NCBI RefSeq assembly: GCF_001517085.1
Contig: NZ_LRAC01000109.1
Location: forward strand, 1-64,000
From: Paenibacillus sp. DMB5
Lineage (GTDB): Bacteria > Bacillota > Bacilli > Paenibacillales > Paenibacillaceae
Reading direction: 5' to 3'
Length of the DNA: 64,000 nucleotides
This document shows positions 16,998-25,932 of this stretch, in pieces (the stretch's first letter is position 1; every line of letters starts with the position of its first letter). The notes beneath the pieces were generated by a model. That model had not been told where the DNA came from, made no database searches, and saw only the letters and a program-made list of their open reading frames with translations. The translations under genes were made by a program, and so were the position numbers.

Positions 16998-17870
16998 ATG
17001 ATGGATATCCGTCAACTGAAATATTTTCTGGCCATTGCCGAGGAAGGCCAGATCACTTCAGCAGCCAGGCGGCTGCAGATGGCCCAGCCGCCGCTTAGCC
17101 AGCAGCTGAAGCTGCTGGAGGAGGAGCTTGGGGTAAAACTCGTCGAGCGCGGCCCGCGCAGCGTGCAGCTGACCGAAGCCGGAATGATCCTACGCGGCCG
17201 GGCACAGCAGATTCTTGAGCTGGCAGATTCAACTACCCGGGAGCTGAAGGATTATGTGAAAGGCGTGTCCGGCACACTCTCCATCGGCACCGTCTCCTCC
17301 TCTGCCGCAACCCTGCTGCAGGAACGGCTGCTGGATTTCCATCAGCTCTATTCCGGCGTGAAGTTTGAGATTCATGAAGGCAATACGTTCCGGATTCTCG
17401 ATTTGCTCAGCAAAGGAATCGTCGAGGTTGGAATCGTCCGCACCCCGTTCAGCAGCACCGGGCTGGAATGCATATATACGGCATCAGAACCTATGATTGC
17501 AGTGATGTCACCCGATTATGACTGGAGTGAAGGAAGAACCGCCATTGAAATTGGCGAGCTGCAGAACCAGCCGCTCATTGTCTACCGCAGATTTGAGCAG
17601 CTGATCCGCGAGACCTGTCTGGAGCACGGCTTTGACCCGCAGTTTTTCTGCATGAATGATGATGCCCGAACCACGCTGCTGTGGGCCAACGCCGGGCTTG
17701 GCATCGGCATTATTCCCAGATCCGCCTACAGTCTAGCCGCCAACAGCAATCTGATTCTCAAGGAGATCCGCAGCGACTCCCTCAATACACGGGTTGCAGC
17801 TGTCTGGATGAAGGATAAATACCTGTCCGCCCTGGCCGTGAAGTTTATTGAGAATTTCCGTGAGGGGTAG
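16998..17870 (+). CDS. LysR-family transcriptional regulator
   Basis: The 290-residue protein begins MDIRQLKYFLAIAEEGQIT and carries the LysR winged helix (SAARRLQMAQPPLSQQLKLL) and a periplasmic-binding-like effector domain (~90-290). Two consecutive ATGs follow AGGAGG; the second (17001) has the better spacing. It is divergent from the ABC exporter genes, with a dyad between, so it probably controls them in response to a small molecule. Confidence 0.92.
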   Translation: MMDIRQLKYFLAIAEEGQITSAARRLQMAQPPLSQQLKLLEEELGVKLVERGPRSVQLTEAGMILRGRAQQILELADSTTRELKDYVKGVSGTLSIGTVSSSAATLLQERLLDFHQLYSGVKFEIHEGNTFRILDLLSKGIVEVGIVRTPFSSTGLECIYTASEPMIAVMSPDYDWSEGRTAIEIGELQNQPLIVYRRFEQLIRETCLEHGFDPQFFCMNDDARTTLLWANAGLGIGIIPRSAYSLAANSNLILKEIRSDSLNTRVAAVWMKDKYLSALAVKFIENFREG

Positions 17871-17960
17871 GCCTGGGGCGTGTTTGACTGCAGCAAGCAT
17901 TGCTGTACGGGCTGCTGAATGCTTTTTCTGTAGCGGAACACTGCCGCTGCGAAACGCGCA

Positions 17961-17994
17961 AAAACCCGCCCCGGCAACGCCGGAAGCGGGTTTT
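17961..17994. terminator. Bidirectional terminator between LysR and htpG
   Basis: aaaacccgc (17961-17969) pairs with gcgggtttt (17986-17994), with a nested ccggc/gccgg. It serves both convergent genes. Confidence 0.85.
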
Positions 17995-18040
17995 ATCTTT
18001 TACAGCTACTATACAGCAGCAGAAAACTGCCGCCTAAGCA

Positions 18041-19918
18041 TTAGACCATAATTTTGCAGATATCGTTAGTGAACTGCACCGGATCGTTAACCTGCAGGCC
18101 TTCAATCAGCAGCGCCTGGTTGTACAGCAGGTTCGTGTACAGGCCCAGCTTCTCCTTGTCGCTGTCAGCAGCTGCTTTGAGCGATTTGAAGACGTCATGG
18201 TTGACGTTGATTTCCAGCACCTTGTCCGCCTGAACCTCTTGGCCGTTAGGCATCGCCTTGAGGATTTTTTCCATCTCGATGGTCAGCTCGCCTTCAGTGG
18301 ACAGGCAGACCGGATGGGATTTCAGCCGCTTGGAAGCTTTGACTGCCTTCACTTTGCCGGCCAGAATGCCCTGCATCGCTTCGAACAGATCCTTATTCTC
18401 GTTCTGCTCCTCTTCCGAAGCTTTGTCTGCCGCATCTTCGATGCCCAGGTCGCCGCTGGAGACGTTTTTGAATTCTTTTTCCTTATAGGACATGATCATC
18501 TTGATCGCGAATTCATCGATATCGTCAGTGAAATAGAGGATTTCATACCCCTTGTCCAGCACCAGCTCAGTCTGCGGCAGCTTCTCGATCCGCTCTACCG
18601 ACTCACCGGAAGCATAATAGATATACTTCTGGTCTTCCGGCATTCTTTCTACATATTCAGCCAGCGTAACTTGTTTCTTCTCCTTGGAGGAGTAGAACAT
18701 GAGCAGGTCCTGGAGGGTTTCTTTTTCCATACCGTAATCATTGTACACGCCGAACTTCAGCTGTCTGCCAAAGGATTTGTAGAACGTCTCATATTTCTCT
18801 CTCTCATCCTTCAGCAGGCTGAGGAGCTGGCTCTTGATCTTGTTCTTGATATTCTTCGCAATCAGCGTCAGCTGGCGGTCATGCTGCAGCAGCTCGCGGG
18901 AGATGTTAAGCGACAGATTCTCGGAGTCGACCATCCCTTTGACGAAGCTGAAGTAATCCGGCAGCAGGTCCGCACATTTGTTCATGATCAGCACGCCGTT
19001 GGAGTAGAGCTCAAGTCCTTTTTCGTACTCCTTGGTGTAGTAGTCAAAAGGGGTGTTCTCCGGAATGAACAGAATCGCGTTATATACCACCGCACCGTCG
19101 GCGCTGATATGAATGTGCTTGAGCGGTTTGTCGAAGCCGTAACGCTTCTCGTTGTAGAAGTTGGTGTAGTCCTCTTCAGTCAGCTCGCTTTTGTTCTTGC
19201 GCCAGATCGGCACCATGCTGTTGACGGTTTGCTCTTCCTTCGTTTCTTCGAACTCGCCTTCGCTGCCTTCTTTCGGCTTGCTGCCGGTGATGTCCATTTT
19301 GATCGGGAAACGGATGAAGTCGGAGTATTTCTTGATGATCGCTTTCAGGCGGTACTCTTCCAGGAACTCGTCGTAGTTCTCTTCTTCGGTATTGGCTTTG
19401 ATCTTGAGTGTAATCTCAGTACCTACGCTATCTTTCTCCGCCGGCTCGATTGTATAACCGTCTGCCCCCTGGGATTCCCACTTGTACGCCTGGTCGCTGC
19501 CCAGCGCCTTACTGATGACCGTAACATCCTCAGCCACCATAAAAGCGGAATAGAATCCAACCCCGAACTGCCCGATAATGTTATGGCCGTCCTTCACTTC
19601 GTTATCCTTCTTGAACGCAAAAGAGCCGCTGTTCGCGATAATCCCCAAGTTGTTCTCCAGCTCCTCCTGCGTCATCCCGATCCCTGTATCGGAGATGGTC
19701 AGTGTGCGGCTGCCCTTATCGGCGGTAACTTTAATGAAGTAATCTTCTTTATTGAACACCAGGCTGTCGTCGGCCAGTGCTTTGTAATAGATTTTGTCGA
19801 TGGCATCGCTTGCATTGGAGATCAGCTCCCGCAGGAAAATTTCCCGCTGCGTATAGATGGAGTTAATCATCATTTCCAGTAGTCGTTTGGATTCGGCTTT
19901 GAACTCTTTTTTAGACAT
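18041..19918 (-). CDS. htpG: HtpG, Hsp90-type chaperone
   Basis: The 625-residue protein has the GHKL ATPase domain at the N-terminus ([37 protein letters not shown]), then middle and C-terminal dimerisation domains, full length for bacterial Hsp90. The start is the ATG at 19918, beginning [10 protein letters not shown]; an upstream TTG frame is an artefact of the GGAG site. It is a single gene with its own sigma-A promoter and a perfect CIRCE operator, so it should be repressed by HrcA and induced by heat, unlike B. subtilis htpG, which is outside the HrcA regulon. Confidence 0.97.
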   Translation of the reverse strand: MSKKEFKAESKRLLEMMINSIYTQREIFLRELISNASDAIDKIYYKALADDSLVFNKEDYFIKVTADKGSRTLTISDTGIGMTQEELENNLGIIANSGSFAFKKDNEVKDGHNIIGQFGVGFYSAFMVAEDVTVISKALGSDQAYKWESQGADGYTIEPAEKDSVGTEITLKIKANTEEENYDEFLEEYRLKAIIKKYSDFIRFPIKMDITGSKPKEGSEGEFEETKEEQTVNSMVPIWRKNKSELTEEDYTNFYNEKRYGFDKPLKHIHISADGAVVYNAILFIPENTPFDYYTKEYEKGLELYSNGVLIMNKCADLLPDYFSFVKGMVDSENLSLNISRELLQHDRQLTLIAKNIKNKIKSQLLSLLKDEREKYETFYKSFGRQLKFGVYNDYGMEKETLQDLLMFYSSKEKKQVTLAEYVERMPEDQKYIYYASGESVERIEKLPQTELVLDKGYEILYFTDDIDEFAIKMIMSYKEKEFKNVSSGDLGIEDAADKASEEEQNENKDLFEAMQGILAGKVKAVKASKRLKSHPVCLSTEGELTIEMEKILKAMPNGQEVQADKVLEINVNHDVFKSLKAAADSDKEKLGLYTNLLYNQALLIEGLQVNDPVQFTNDICKIMV

Positions 19919-19967
19919 GAATATAGAATCTCCTTTCAAAAATAGCCTGCTGATTGCTTCCGGACGG

Positions 19968-19994
19968 TTAGCACTCCATAAGGGTGAGTGCTAA
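19968..19994. promoter_or_regulatory. CIRCE operator (HrcA site) of htpG
   Basis: TTAGCACTC (19968-19976), nine bases, GAGTGCTAA (19986-19994): an exact match to the CIRCE consensus. It lies between the promoter and the htpG start. Confidence 0.97.
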
Positions 19995-20004
19995 CACTTC
20001 CTTT

Positions 20005-20034
20005 TATATACCATATTGGCGTTTTTGATGTCAA
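20005..20034 (-). promoter_or_regulatory. Sigma-A promoter of htpG
   Basis: TTGACA (20029-20034) and TATATA (20005-20010) are 18 bp apart on the minus strand. The CIRCE element begins about 10 bp downstream of the -10 box, so HrcA would cover the start site. Confidence 0.75.
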
Positions 20035-20068
20035 TATCTTGCTGCATATCGGTGCTTAATGAACCTCA

Positions 20069-20761
20069 TTATATATGTAACGTTCCGCCATGATAGCAGT
20101 AATAATGCTTCGCCTTGAGATTCTTCAGCAGCTCCAGAGATTGCTCCGCCAGCGGCATGTTGAGACAGTACTGTGGATTGGCGACCAGCAGCTCATTGCC
20201 TCCATCCTCTATGTAGGCGGCATCACCGGTAATCACGCTGCCCAGCTCCGGGAAATGAAGGGAGATATGGCCTGACGTGTGTCCTGGAGTTGCCATTACC
20301 TTGCATGCCCCACCAAACAGCCACTCCCCGTCCTTTACAGTCTGATCTACAGGAAGATGCCGCAGGCTCGTCAGCAGCTCTACGAACGACTGTCCGAAGG
20401 CCTTCTGCTCTTCAGGCATTTGCTCTAGCAAAGCCTCCGCCTGAACCAGACGTTCGGATTTCACCTCGCCGCTGATATAGACGGCCTCCCGTTCACTGGA
20501 GATTACCGTCACCCACGGATATTTTTCCTTAAAATCATACAAAGCGCCGATGTGGTCGTCGTCGTAGTGGGTAATCACAATGTGCTTCAGCTGCCTGATG
20601 TCATACCCCTTTTGCTCTATGGCATTTTCAATAAGGGGCAGGAAACCGGGATAGCCTGTATCGACCAGAATCAGCTCATTGTCAGATACAATCAAGCTGG
20701 GATAAATGTAATATTGCTGTCCTTCATACATAAATTCAACAGGAAGCTCGATAATGTTCAT
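20069..20761 (-). CDS. Metallo-beta-lactamase-fold hydrolase
   Basis: The 230-residue protein carries the MBL metal motif as THYDDDHIGA (about residue 67-76), a second His in GHTSGHIS and the metal-bridging Asp in TGDAAY. Hydrolases of this glyoxalase-II-like class act on thioesters, lactones or phosphodiesters; the substrate here is unknown. The ATG at 20761 has GGAGG five bases upstream, better than the upstream TTG. It is followed by no clear partner gene. Confidence 0.85.
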   Translation of the reverse strand: MNIIELPVEFMYEGQQYYIYPSLIVSDNELILVDTGYPGFLPLIENAIEQKGYDIRQLKHIVITHYDDDHIGALYDFKEKYPWVTVISSEREAVYISGEVKSERLVQAEALLEQMPEEQKAFGQSFVELLTSLRHLPVDQTVKDGEWLFGGACKVMATPGHTSGHISLHFPELGSVITGDAAYIEDGGNELLVANPQYCLNMPLAEQSLELLKNLKAKHYYCYHGGTLHI

Positions 20762-20784
20762 TGTGTCCTCCAACAGTTGTTATT

Positions 20785-21237
20785 TTATAGTTTCATTTTC
20801 AGCCCGGTGTGAGTGGCCTCGAATCCCAAACGCTCATAAAACCGCAGTGCATCCTCGCGCTGCTTATCTGTCGTCAGCTGAATCATGTAGCAGCCCTTCG
20901 CTTTAGCACGCTCAATTGCCCACAGCATCAGCTTACTTCCGACCCCTTTTCCTCTTATGCGGGATGCAGTCCTGACCCCTTCGATTGTTGCTCTCCAGCT
21001 GCCCTGATGGGTTAAATAAGGTGTAAAAGTAAGCTGGAGAACACCAACAATCTCCTCACCAAGACAAGCCACAATCAATTCATTGTTGGGGTCAGAGTCA
21101 ATTTTTTCGAAGGCTGTAAAATAGCTTTGCGGAAGGGGAGTCTCATAACGTTCCCTTTGTCTGCCCAGTTCATCGTCCGCAAGCATCTGTACAATAGCAT
21201 TCAGATCATTTATGGTGGCAATCCGGAAATGGACCAT
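20785..21237 (-). CDS. GNAT-family N-acetyltransferase
   Basis: The 150-residue protein shows the GNAT fold with the acetyl-CoA loop RIRGKGVGSKL (about residues 92-102) and the C-terminal ALRFYERLGF. The acceptor substrate is not deducible. GGGGGAG lies just upstream of the ATG. It sits 24 bp upstream of the MBL hydrolase on the same strand, so they may be co-transcribed. Confidence 0.88.
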   Translation of the reverse strand: MVHFRIATINDLNAIVQMLADDELGRQRERYETPLPQSYFTAFEKIDSDPNNELIVACLGEEIVGVLQLTFTPYLTHQGSWRATIEGVRTASRIRGKGVGSKLMLWAIERAKAKGCYMIQLTTDKQREDALRFYERLGFEATHTGLKMKL

Positions 21238-21294
21238 GTTCTCCCCCTGTTGATAAAAAATTCGGTTTAGCGGCAGCAGTCCAGGCCACCCGAT

Positions 21295-22191
21295 TCATAC
21301 CGCAGCCTTCTTGGCCTCAGCATCGGTCAGCAGCATTTGGATCAGTGACTGCAGCGGCAGCGACTTCCACTTTTTCGGATGAATGAGCAGCTGCAGGTCA
21401 AAATGAATCTCCGGATGGGCAAACGGCAGCTCAGCCAGATTCCCCCGCTCAATCTCCTCCTCGGCCACTATTCTAGGCAGCAGGGCGATGCCCAGGCCGT
21501 TACGCACGCAGCGTTTGATTGCTTCCAGATTGGACAGCTCAAAGCCGATCCGGAACACGATGCCGTGCTCGCGGAGCAGATTCTCAAACATGCTGCGGTA
21601 AATGCAGCTTTCTTCCGAAACAATCAGCTCACAGTTATTCAGATCCTGCAGCGATACCTTAGTGAGCTTGGCCAGAGGATGTCCTGCAGGAGCGACCAGC
21701 ACCAGCGGCTCATCCCGGATGATCGTCCGCTCCAGCGTGGAATCGGCCGTGCAGCGGTCCAGCATCAGTCCAATGTCCACCTCGCCGTCCCTGATTTTGG
21801 ACACGAGATTCGCTTCCTGCTCGGTCTGCAGATGAATATTCAGTCCGGGAAACGTTGTCCGCAGCTGCTGCAGAAAAGGCGGAAGATAGAATGCGGCCAG
21901 CGAGTCTATCGTCCCTATGGTCAGAGTCCCTCCGATTTGCTGGGCAATGGTTTCTTTTGACCTGTCATACAGATCAAGAATCTCTACAAACAGCTTCAGC
22001 AGCTCTTCTCCAGGCGGGGTCAGGCGCAAAATCCGGCCGTGGCGCTCCATCAGAGTTACTCCGTATTCTTTTTCAATCTTCTGAATCTGCATCGTTACGC
22101 TTGACTGGGCATATCCCAGCTCCTCTGCCGCTCTGGTGAAGCTCTGGCGCTTTGCCACTTCGCGGAAGGTTCTCATATATGTTAAATCCAT
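21295..22191 (-). CDS. LysR-family regulator, divergent from a dapA-like gene
   Basis: A 298-residue LysR protein (MDLTYMRTFREVAKRQSF; helix-turn-helix RAAEELGYAQSSVTMQIQ) with a typical effector-binding C-terminus. AAGGGTG precedes the ATG at 22191; an in-frame ATG at 22206 is less well placed. It is divergent from the second dapA-type gene with a 17-bp perfect palindrome between them, so regulation of that gene is likely. Confidence 0.9.
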   Translation of the reverse strand: MDLTYMRTFREVAKRQSFTRAAEELGYAQSSVTMQIQKIEKEYGVTLMERHGRILRLTPPGEELLKLFVEILDLYDRSKETIAQQIGGTLTIGTIDSLAAFYLPPFLQQLRTTFPGLNIHLQTEQEANLVSKIRDGEVDIGLMLDRCTADSTLERTIIRDEPLVLVAPAGHPLAKLTKVSLQDLNNCELIVSEESCIYRSMFENLLREHGIVFRIGFELSNLEAIKRCVRNGLGIALLPRIVAEEEIERGNLAELPFAHPEIHFDLQLLIHPKKWKSLPLQSLIQMLLTDAEAKKAAV

Positions 22192-22269
22192 GCTATCACC
22201 CTTCATAACGTGAACATGAGTGTATCAGCAGATCAGACCCGCCGCCCGGCTCAAGTTCATTAGATATAA

Positions 22270-22286
22270 CATCAATATTATTGATG
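22270..22286. promoter_or_regulatory. Candidate LysR operator, 17-bp palindrome
   Basis: catcaatattattgatg is a perfect dyad containing a T-N11-A LysR motif, in the intergenic region between the regulator and the dapA-like gene. Confidence 0.55.
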
Positions 22287-22374
22287 CCCCATATCATTTA
22301 TTATAGCTAACACCGATGAATTATTCCATGCTACAGTAGAATAAACGGTTATACAAATTTGGAGGACGATATTC

Positions 22375-23250
22375 ATGTTAACAGAAGAGCAGATTTATGG
22401 AATCTATGTTCCCGTGGTAACACCGTTCGATGCAGCCGGCGAGATTGATCTGGCTTCGTATCAGCGGTATGTGCAAGGCATTATCAAGAACAACATTCAT
22501 GGTCTGGTCGTAAATGGAACCACTGGAGAATCGCCGACAGTCAGTATACAAGAATTACAATTGTTAATTGATGCTTCTAAACAGCTGTTGCAGGGCAGTG
22601 ATATTCCGCTCGTAATCGGTACGGGCACCAATGACACGATGTCTACAGTCAAACGTACGGAGCTGGCCGCCAATGCCGGAGCTGATGCTGCACTCATTGT
22701 TGTTCCCTATTACAGCCGTCCTTCCCAACAGGGGATCATCGCACACTTCCGAAAAGCGGCTGAGGTTGGTATTCCGATCATCGCCTATGATATCCCCGGC
22801 CGTGCCGGAGTTGGAATGACCGTAGATACCGCCCGTACAATTCTGGAGATGGACAACGTTGTCGGCCTTAAGGACTGTTCCGGCTCACCGCTGCTCGTCT
22901 CCGAGCTGTCGCGTCACGGCTCGAAGCCTGTTCTCTGCGGCGACGACCTTTCCTTCTTCGACATGCTGGGGTGCGGTGCCGCCGGAGGCATGCTTGCTTC
23001 CGCCAATGTGCATACGGCCAAATTCCTCGACATATACGAACAATACAGAGCCGGCCAGGTAGAAGCTGCCAGAGCCGAGTATGACCGGCTGGTGCCGCTG
23101 ATGAAGCTGCTGTTCAAGGAATCCAATCCCGCACCGATCAAGTGGCTGCTCAGTGCCAAAGGCGAGATTTCCTCGGATACCCTCCGCCTGCCTATGACTT
23201 CAATCAGCGACGCACTCCGCGAGGAGCTGGGCGCTCATCTTGCCGGCTAG
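22375..23250 (+). CDS. DapA-family aldolase (dihydrodipicolinate synthase / NAL superfamily), second copy
   Basis: The 291-residue TIM-barrel protein keeps the family catalytic set: TTGES (49-53), Tyr138 in AYDIPGR and the Schiff-base Lys166 in GLKDCSG. It is most like 4-hydroxy-tetrahydrodipicolinate synthase (pyruvate + aspartate semialdehyde), but housekeeping dapA is at 50344-51219 in the lysine/dipicolinate cluster. A LysR-controlled stand-alone copy may serve another pyruvate aldol reaction or boost the pathway conditionally. GGAGG lies nine bases before the ATG. Confidence 0.85.
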   Translation: MLTEEQIYGIYVPVVTPFDAAGEIDLASYQRYVQGIIKNNIHGLVVNGTTGESPTVSIQELQLLIDASKQLLQGSDIPLVIGTGTNDTMSTVKRTELAANAGADAALIVVPYYSRPSQQGIIAHFRKAAEVGIPIIAYDIPGRAGVGMTVDTARTILEMDNVVGLKDCSGSPLLVSELSRHGSKPVLCGDDLSFFDMLGCGAAGGMLASANVHTAKFLDIYEQYRAGQVEAARAEYDRLVPLMKLLFKESNPAPIKWLLSAKGEISSDTLRLPMTSISDALREELGAHLAG

Positions 23251-23288
23251 CCCTTGCCCGGATTATGCCGGCTGGACGCCGTAGACGC

Positions 23289-23334
23289 AAAAACCCGTAT
23301 TGTACTCTCTGCCGAGAGTGCGATACGGGTTTTT
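23289..23334. terminator. Bidirectional terminator
   Basis: A perfect 12-bp stem aaaaacccgtat/atacgggttttt (23289-23300 with 23323-23334), with a nested ctct/agag, lies between the dapA-like gene and the convergent helicase gene. Confidence 0.9.
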
Positions 23335-23381
23335 GTGTACAAAACGCTGCTATTTGAAACTATACTCGTTCCTGCTGCCTA

Positions 23382-24971
23382 TTAGCCTCGCGCAGCTCCT
23401 GAGGTGTTCCGTCCATTTCCGCCGGACCGGTTACCAGCAGATCTGCCCGCTCCGTTAGCCTGCGCTCTATCAGCTACAGGAGTCCTTGCTCCGCCAGCCT
23501 GCGCCTTACCAGCCCCCGCAGCACGTGCTCCACCCGCCTGTCCTTTGCCGGCACCACCAGTCCGCGCTCCGCCAGCCTGCTTTCTGCCGGCATCGCCAGT
23601 CCGCGCTTCGCCTGCATTCCCTCTAACGCTGCCAGCAGATCTGCCATCCTTGCGGTCCGGCCATTCTACCTTGGCCCCTTCAGAGCCGCTGCGCGGGCGC
23701 TTGCCCTGAGTGAACCATTCTTCCTTCGGCTTGCGTGCCGGATTGGCTTTGGCTTTTGGCTGGTTGCCTGCTTTGGCTGAAGCAACAGTCTTACTCGCTT
23801 TAGCCACCTCCGCCGCCAGCGCCGGATTAACCTTGATCATCGGATAAGGATGGCTCTTCACCTCCGGAATCGTCTTGCCGATCAGCTTCTGGATATCCTT
23901 CAGGTACGGAAGCTCCTCTGCTTCGCACAGGGATATGGCGATGCCGCTCATCCCGGCACGGCCGGTGCGGCCAATCCGGTGCACATACGTTTCCGGAATA
24001 TTCGGCAGGTTGAAGTTGATCACGTGTGACAGCTCGTCAATATCAATACCGCGGGCAGCAATATCAGTAGCTACCAGTACCCGGGTTACTCCGGTTTTAA
24101 AATTACGCAGCGCATTCTGCCGTTCATTCTGCGATTTGTTGCCGTGAATCGCCTGGGCGGCAATATTGACTTTGCCCAAATCGCGCGCAACCCGGTCCGC
24201 TCCGCGTTTCGTACGAGTAAACACAAGCGCAGATACAATCGACTTATCCTCCAGCAGACGGTTCAGCTGCTTCTGCTTACAGCCATTCTCAAGCAGATAG
24301 ACGGATTGTTGAATTCTGTCCACTGTCGAAGAAACCGGAGTAATTTCAATCTTGACCGGATTCACCAGCAGCGTCTTGATCAGCTGTGAAATCTCCTGCG
24401 GCATCGTTGCGGAAAAGAACAGGGTTTGTTTTTTAGCCGGCATCTTGGCAATAATCCGCTTCACATCATGAATGAAGCCCATATCCAGCATCCGGTCTGC
24501 TTCATCGAGGACGAGCAGCTGCACCTGTTGCAGGTCAGCATGCTTCTGGGCAATCAGGTCGATCAGACGGCCTGGAGTAGCAATGAGGATATCCACACCC
24601 AAGGCCAGAGCGCGCTCCTGGGATCTTTGTGAGACACCGCCAACAACAGCAGTAGAGCGGATACCGGTGAACTTGCTGTAGACCTGAATATTCTCATAAA
24701 TCTGCAGCGCCAGCTCACGTGTAGGGGTAAGAATCAGAGAACGGATCGGGCGTTTGCCGCTCCGGTTAACATTCTGCTTGCTAAGCAGCTGAATAATGGG
24801 CAGCGAAAAAGCTGCCGTCTTCCCCGTTCCGGTCTGCGCACAGCCCAGCACATCTCTCCCGGTCAATGCTGCGGGGATTGCTTCTCTCTGAATAGGTGTA
24901 GGTGATGTATAGTTTGCAAGGTCCAGCGCCTTAAGAATCGACGGGCTCAGACCCAAATCATTAAAAGTCAT
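23382..24971 (-). CDS. DEAD-box ATP-dependent RNA helicase (RhlE/CshA type)
   Basis: The 529-residue protein contains the full DEAD-box set: Q motif (PTPIQREAIPA), AQTGTGKT, PTRELALQ, VLDEADRMLDMGF, SAT, and in domain 2 RGIDID and HRIGRTGRAG. It should unwind short RNA duplexes in ribosome assembly or mRNA turnover. Beyond residue ~400 comes a low-complexity basic tail rich in Ala, Gly, Arg and Lys that includes several degenerate ~12-residue repeats. Such tails bind RNA and are often tied to cold growth. It is a single gene with its own terminator region downstream. Confidence 0.94.
   Translation of the reverse strand: MTFNDLGLSPSILKALDLANYTSPTPIQREAIPAALTGRDVLGCAQTGTGKTAAFSLPIIQLLSKQNVNRSGKRPIRSLILTPTRELALQIYENIQVYSKFTGIRSTAVVGGVSQRSQERALALGVDILIATPGRLIDLIAQKHADLQQVQLLVLDEADRMLDMGFIHDVKRIIAKMPAKKQTLFFSATMPQEISQLIKTLLVNPVKIEITPVSSTVDRIQQSVYLLENGCKQKQLNRLLEDKSIVSALVFTRTKRGADRVARDLGKVNIAAQAIHGNKSQNERQNALRNFKTGVTRVLVATDIAARGIDIDELSHVINFNLPNIPETYVHRIGRTGRAGMSGIAISLCEAEELPYLKDIQKLIGKTIPEVKSHPYPMIKVNPALAAEVAKASKTVASAKAGNQPKAKANPARKPKEEWFTQGKRPRSGSEGAKVEWPDRKDGRSAGSVRGNAGEARTGDAGRKQAGGARTGGAGKGQAGGARAAGAGKAQAGGARTPVADRAQANGAGRSAGNRSGGNGRNTSGAARG
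23430..23615 (-). repeat. Degenerate coding repeats in the helicase tail
   Basis: About five imperfect units of roughly 12 codons each encode variants of QAGGARTGGAGKG. The DNA units are GC-rich and similar (ccgcctgtcctttgccgg-like, read on the plus strand), so their number may vary by slippage. Confidence 0.65.
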
Positions 24972-25137
24972 GGTTGTCTCCTTATTTCAAACACATATAT
25001 TGTCAGTTCACCCGGACTTGCGGGATTACGCTTATCCATACGTTTCCACAATGCGCAAAGCTAAGACATAACGCATAATGATACCATAAATCTGCAAATA
25101 AAATAACCCCGTAATCTAAAACAGGCCTTCATTACAC

Positions 25138-25168
25138 AAAAAAAGAGCGGAGGAACATTCCCCCGCCC
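25138..25168 (-). terminator. Terminator after pduL
   Basis: A GC-rich imperfect stem (gcgg/ccgc core, 25147-25150 with 25163-25166) is followed on the minus strand by seven T. Confidence 0.65.
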
Positions 25169-25191
25169 TTCTCTCTGCTATAAAAATAAAA

Positions 25192-25764
25192 CTAATCTAC
25201 AATTTCAGCAGTGTCGCCGTTGTTGGCACCTGCAGCATTCGCTTCATCGGTATCGATGTGCATATCAAGCTTAAAGCTGTCAGATACACGTGCAATCACG
25301 TTTTCCAGTACGAGGCCGCGTTCGCCGCCAAGGCGTACCTTGAGCATTTGCTTATCGGCGATACCCCAAGCTTCTGCTTCGGAAGTGTGGAAGTGAATGT
25401 GACGGGCTGCAATGATTACGCCAGTCTCCAGCTCAACTTCACCTGCTGGTCCTTTAAGAGTAATGCCTGGTGTTCCCTCAATATGTCCGGATTCGCGGAC
25501 AGGGGCTTTCACACCGAGGCTGAAAGAGTCGGTGCGGGAAATTTCGAGCTGTGATGCCGGACGGGCAGGTCCGAGAATTCTTACTTTGTCGAATTTGCCT
25601 TTGCTGCCGATAACGGCTACTTGCTCGTTTGCTGCGAATTGTCCTGGTTGGGAGAGCGGTTTGAACTCAGTCAATTGGTATCCTGGGCCAAACAATGCTT
25701 CCACGTGCTCCTGCGTAAGGTGAATATGCCGGGCCGACACACCTACGGGTACAGTCTTGCTCAT
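25192..25764 (-). CDS. pduL: PduL-type phosphate acyltransferase
   Basis: The 190-residue protein has the two PduL half-domains, each with its His motif (SARHIHL near residue 10 and AARHIHFH near 119), which hold the catalytic zinc. PduL interconverts acyl-CoA and acyl phosphate. No microcompartment shell genes are nearby and no N-terminal encapsulation peptide is seen, so it is probably a cytosolic phosphotransacetylase. AAGGAG precedes the ATG by nine bases. Confidence 0.92.
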   Translation of the reverse strand: MSKTVPVGVSARHIHLTQEHVEALFGPGYQLTEFKPLSQPGQFAANEQVAVIGSKGKFDKVRILGPARPASQLEISRTDSFSLGVKAPVRESGHIEGTPGITLKGPAGEVELETGVIIAARHIHFHTSEAEAWGIADKQMLKVRLGGERGLVLENVIARVSDSFKLDMHIDTDEANAAGANNGDTAEIVD

Positions 25765-25932
25765 TGTAAGTCACTCCTTGTATTTTCTCTAGTATCTGTA
25801 CAAGCCACTGAACATTATACAACTTCTTACCCAAAAATAAAAAGGCCAGGGTCACATTAAGCGTTAATTTTTCGACATTTCTCCGACAATTCGCATTATT
25901 TCCTCCGCCTAAGTCACCTTTTCGCCATTTTA

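Noticed and set aside
18197..19882. 561-codon open frame antisense to htpG
   Set aside because: It is a shadow of htpG created by codon bias; no ribosome-binding site or domain, and htpG is certain.
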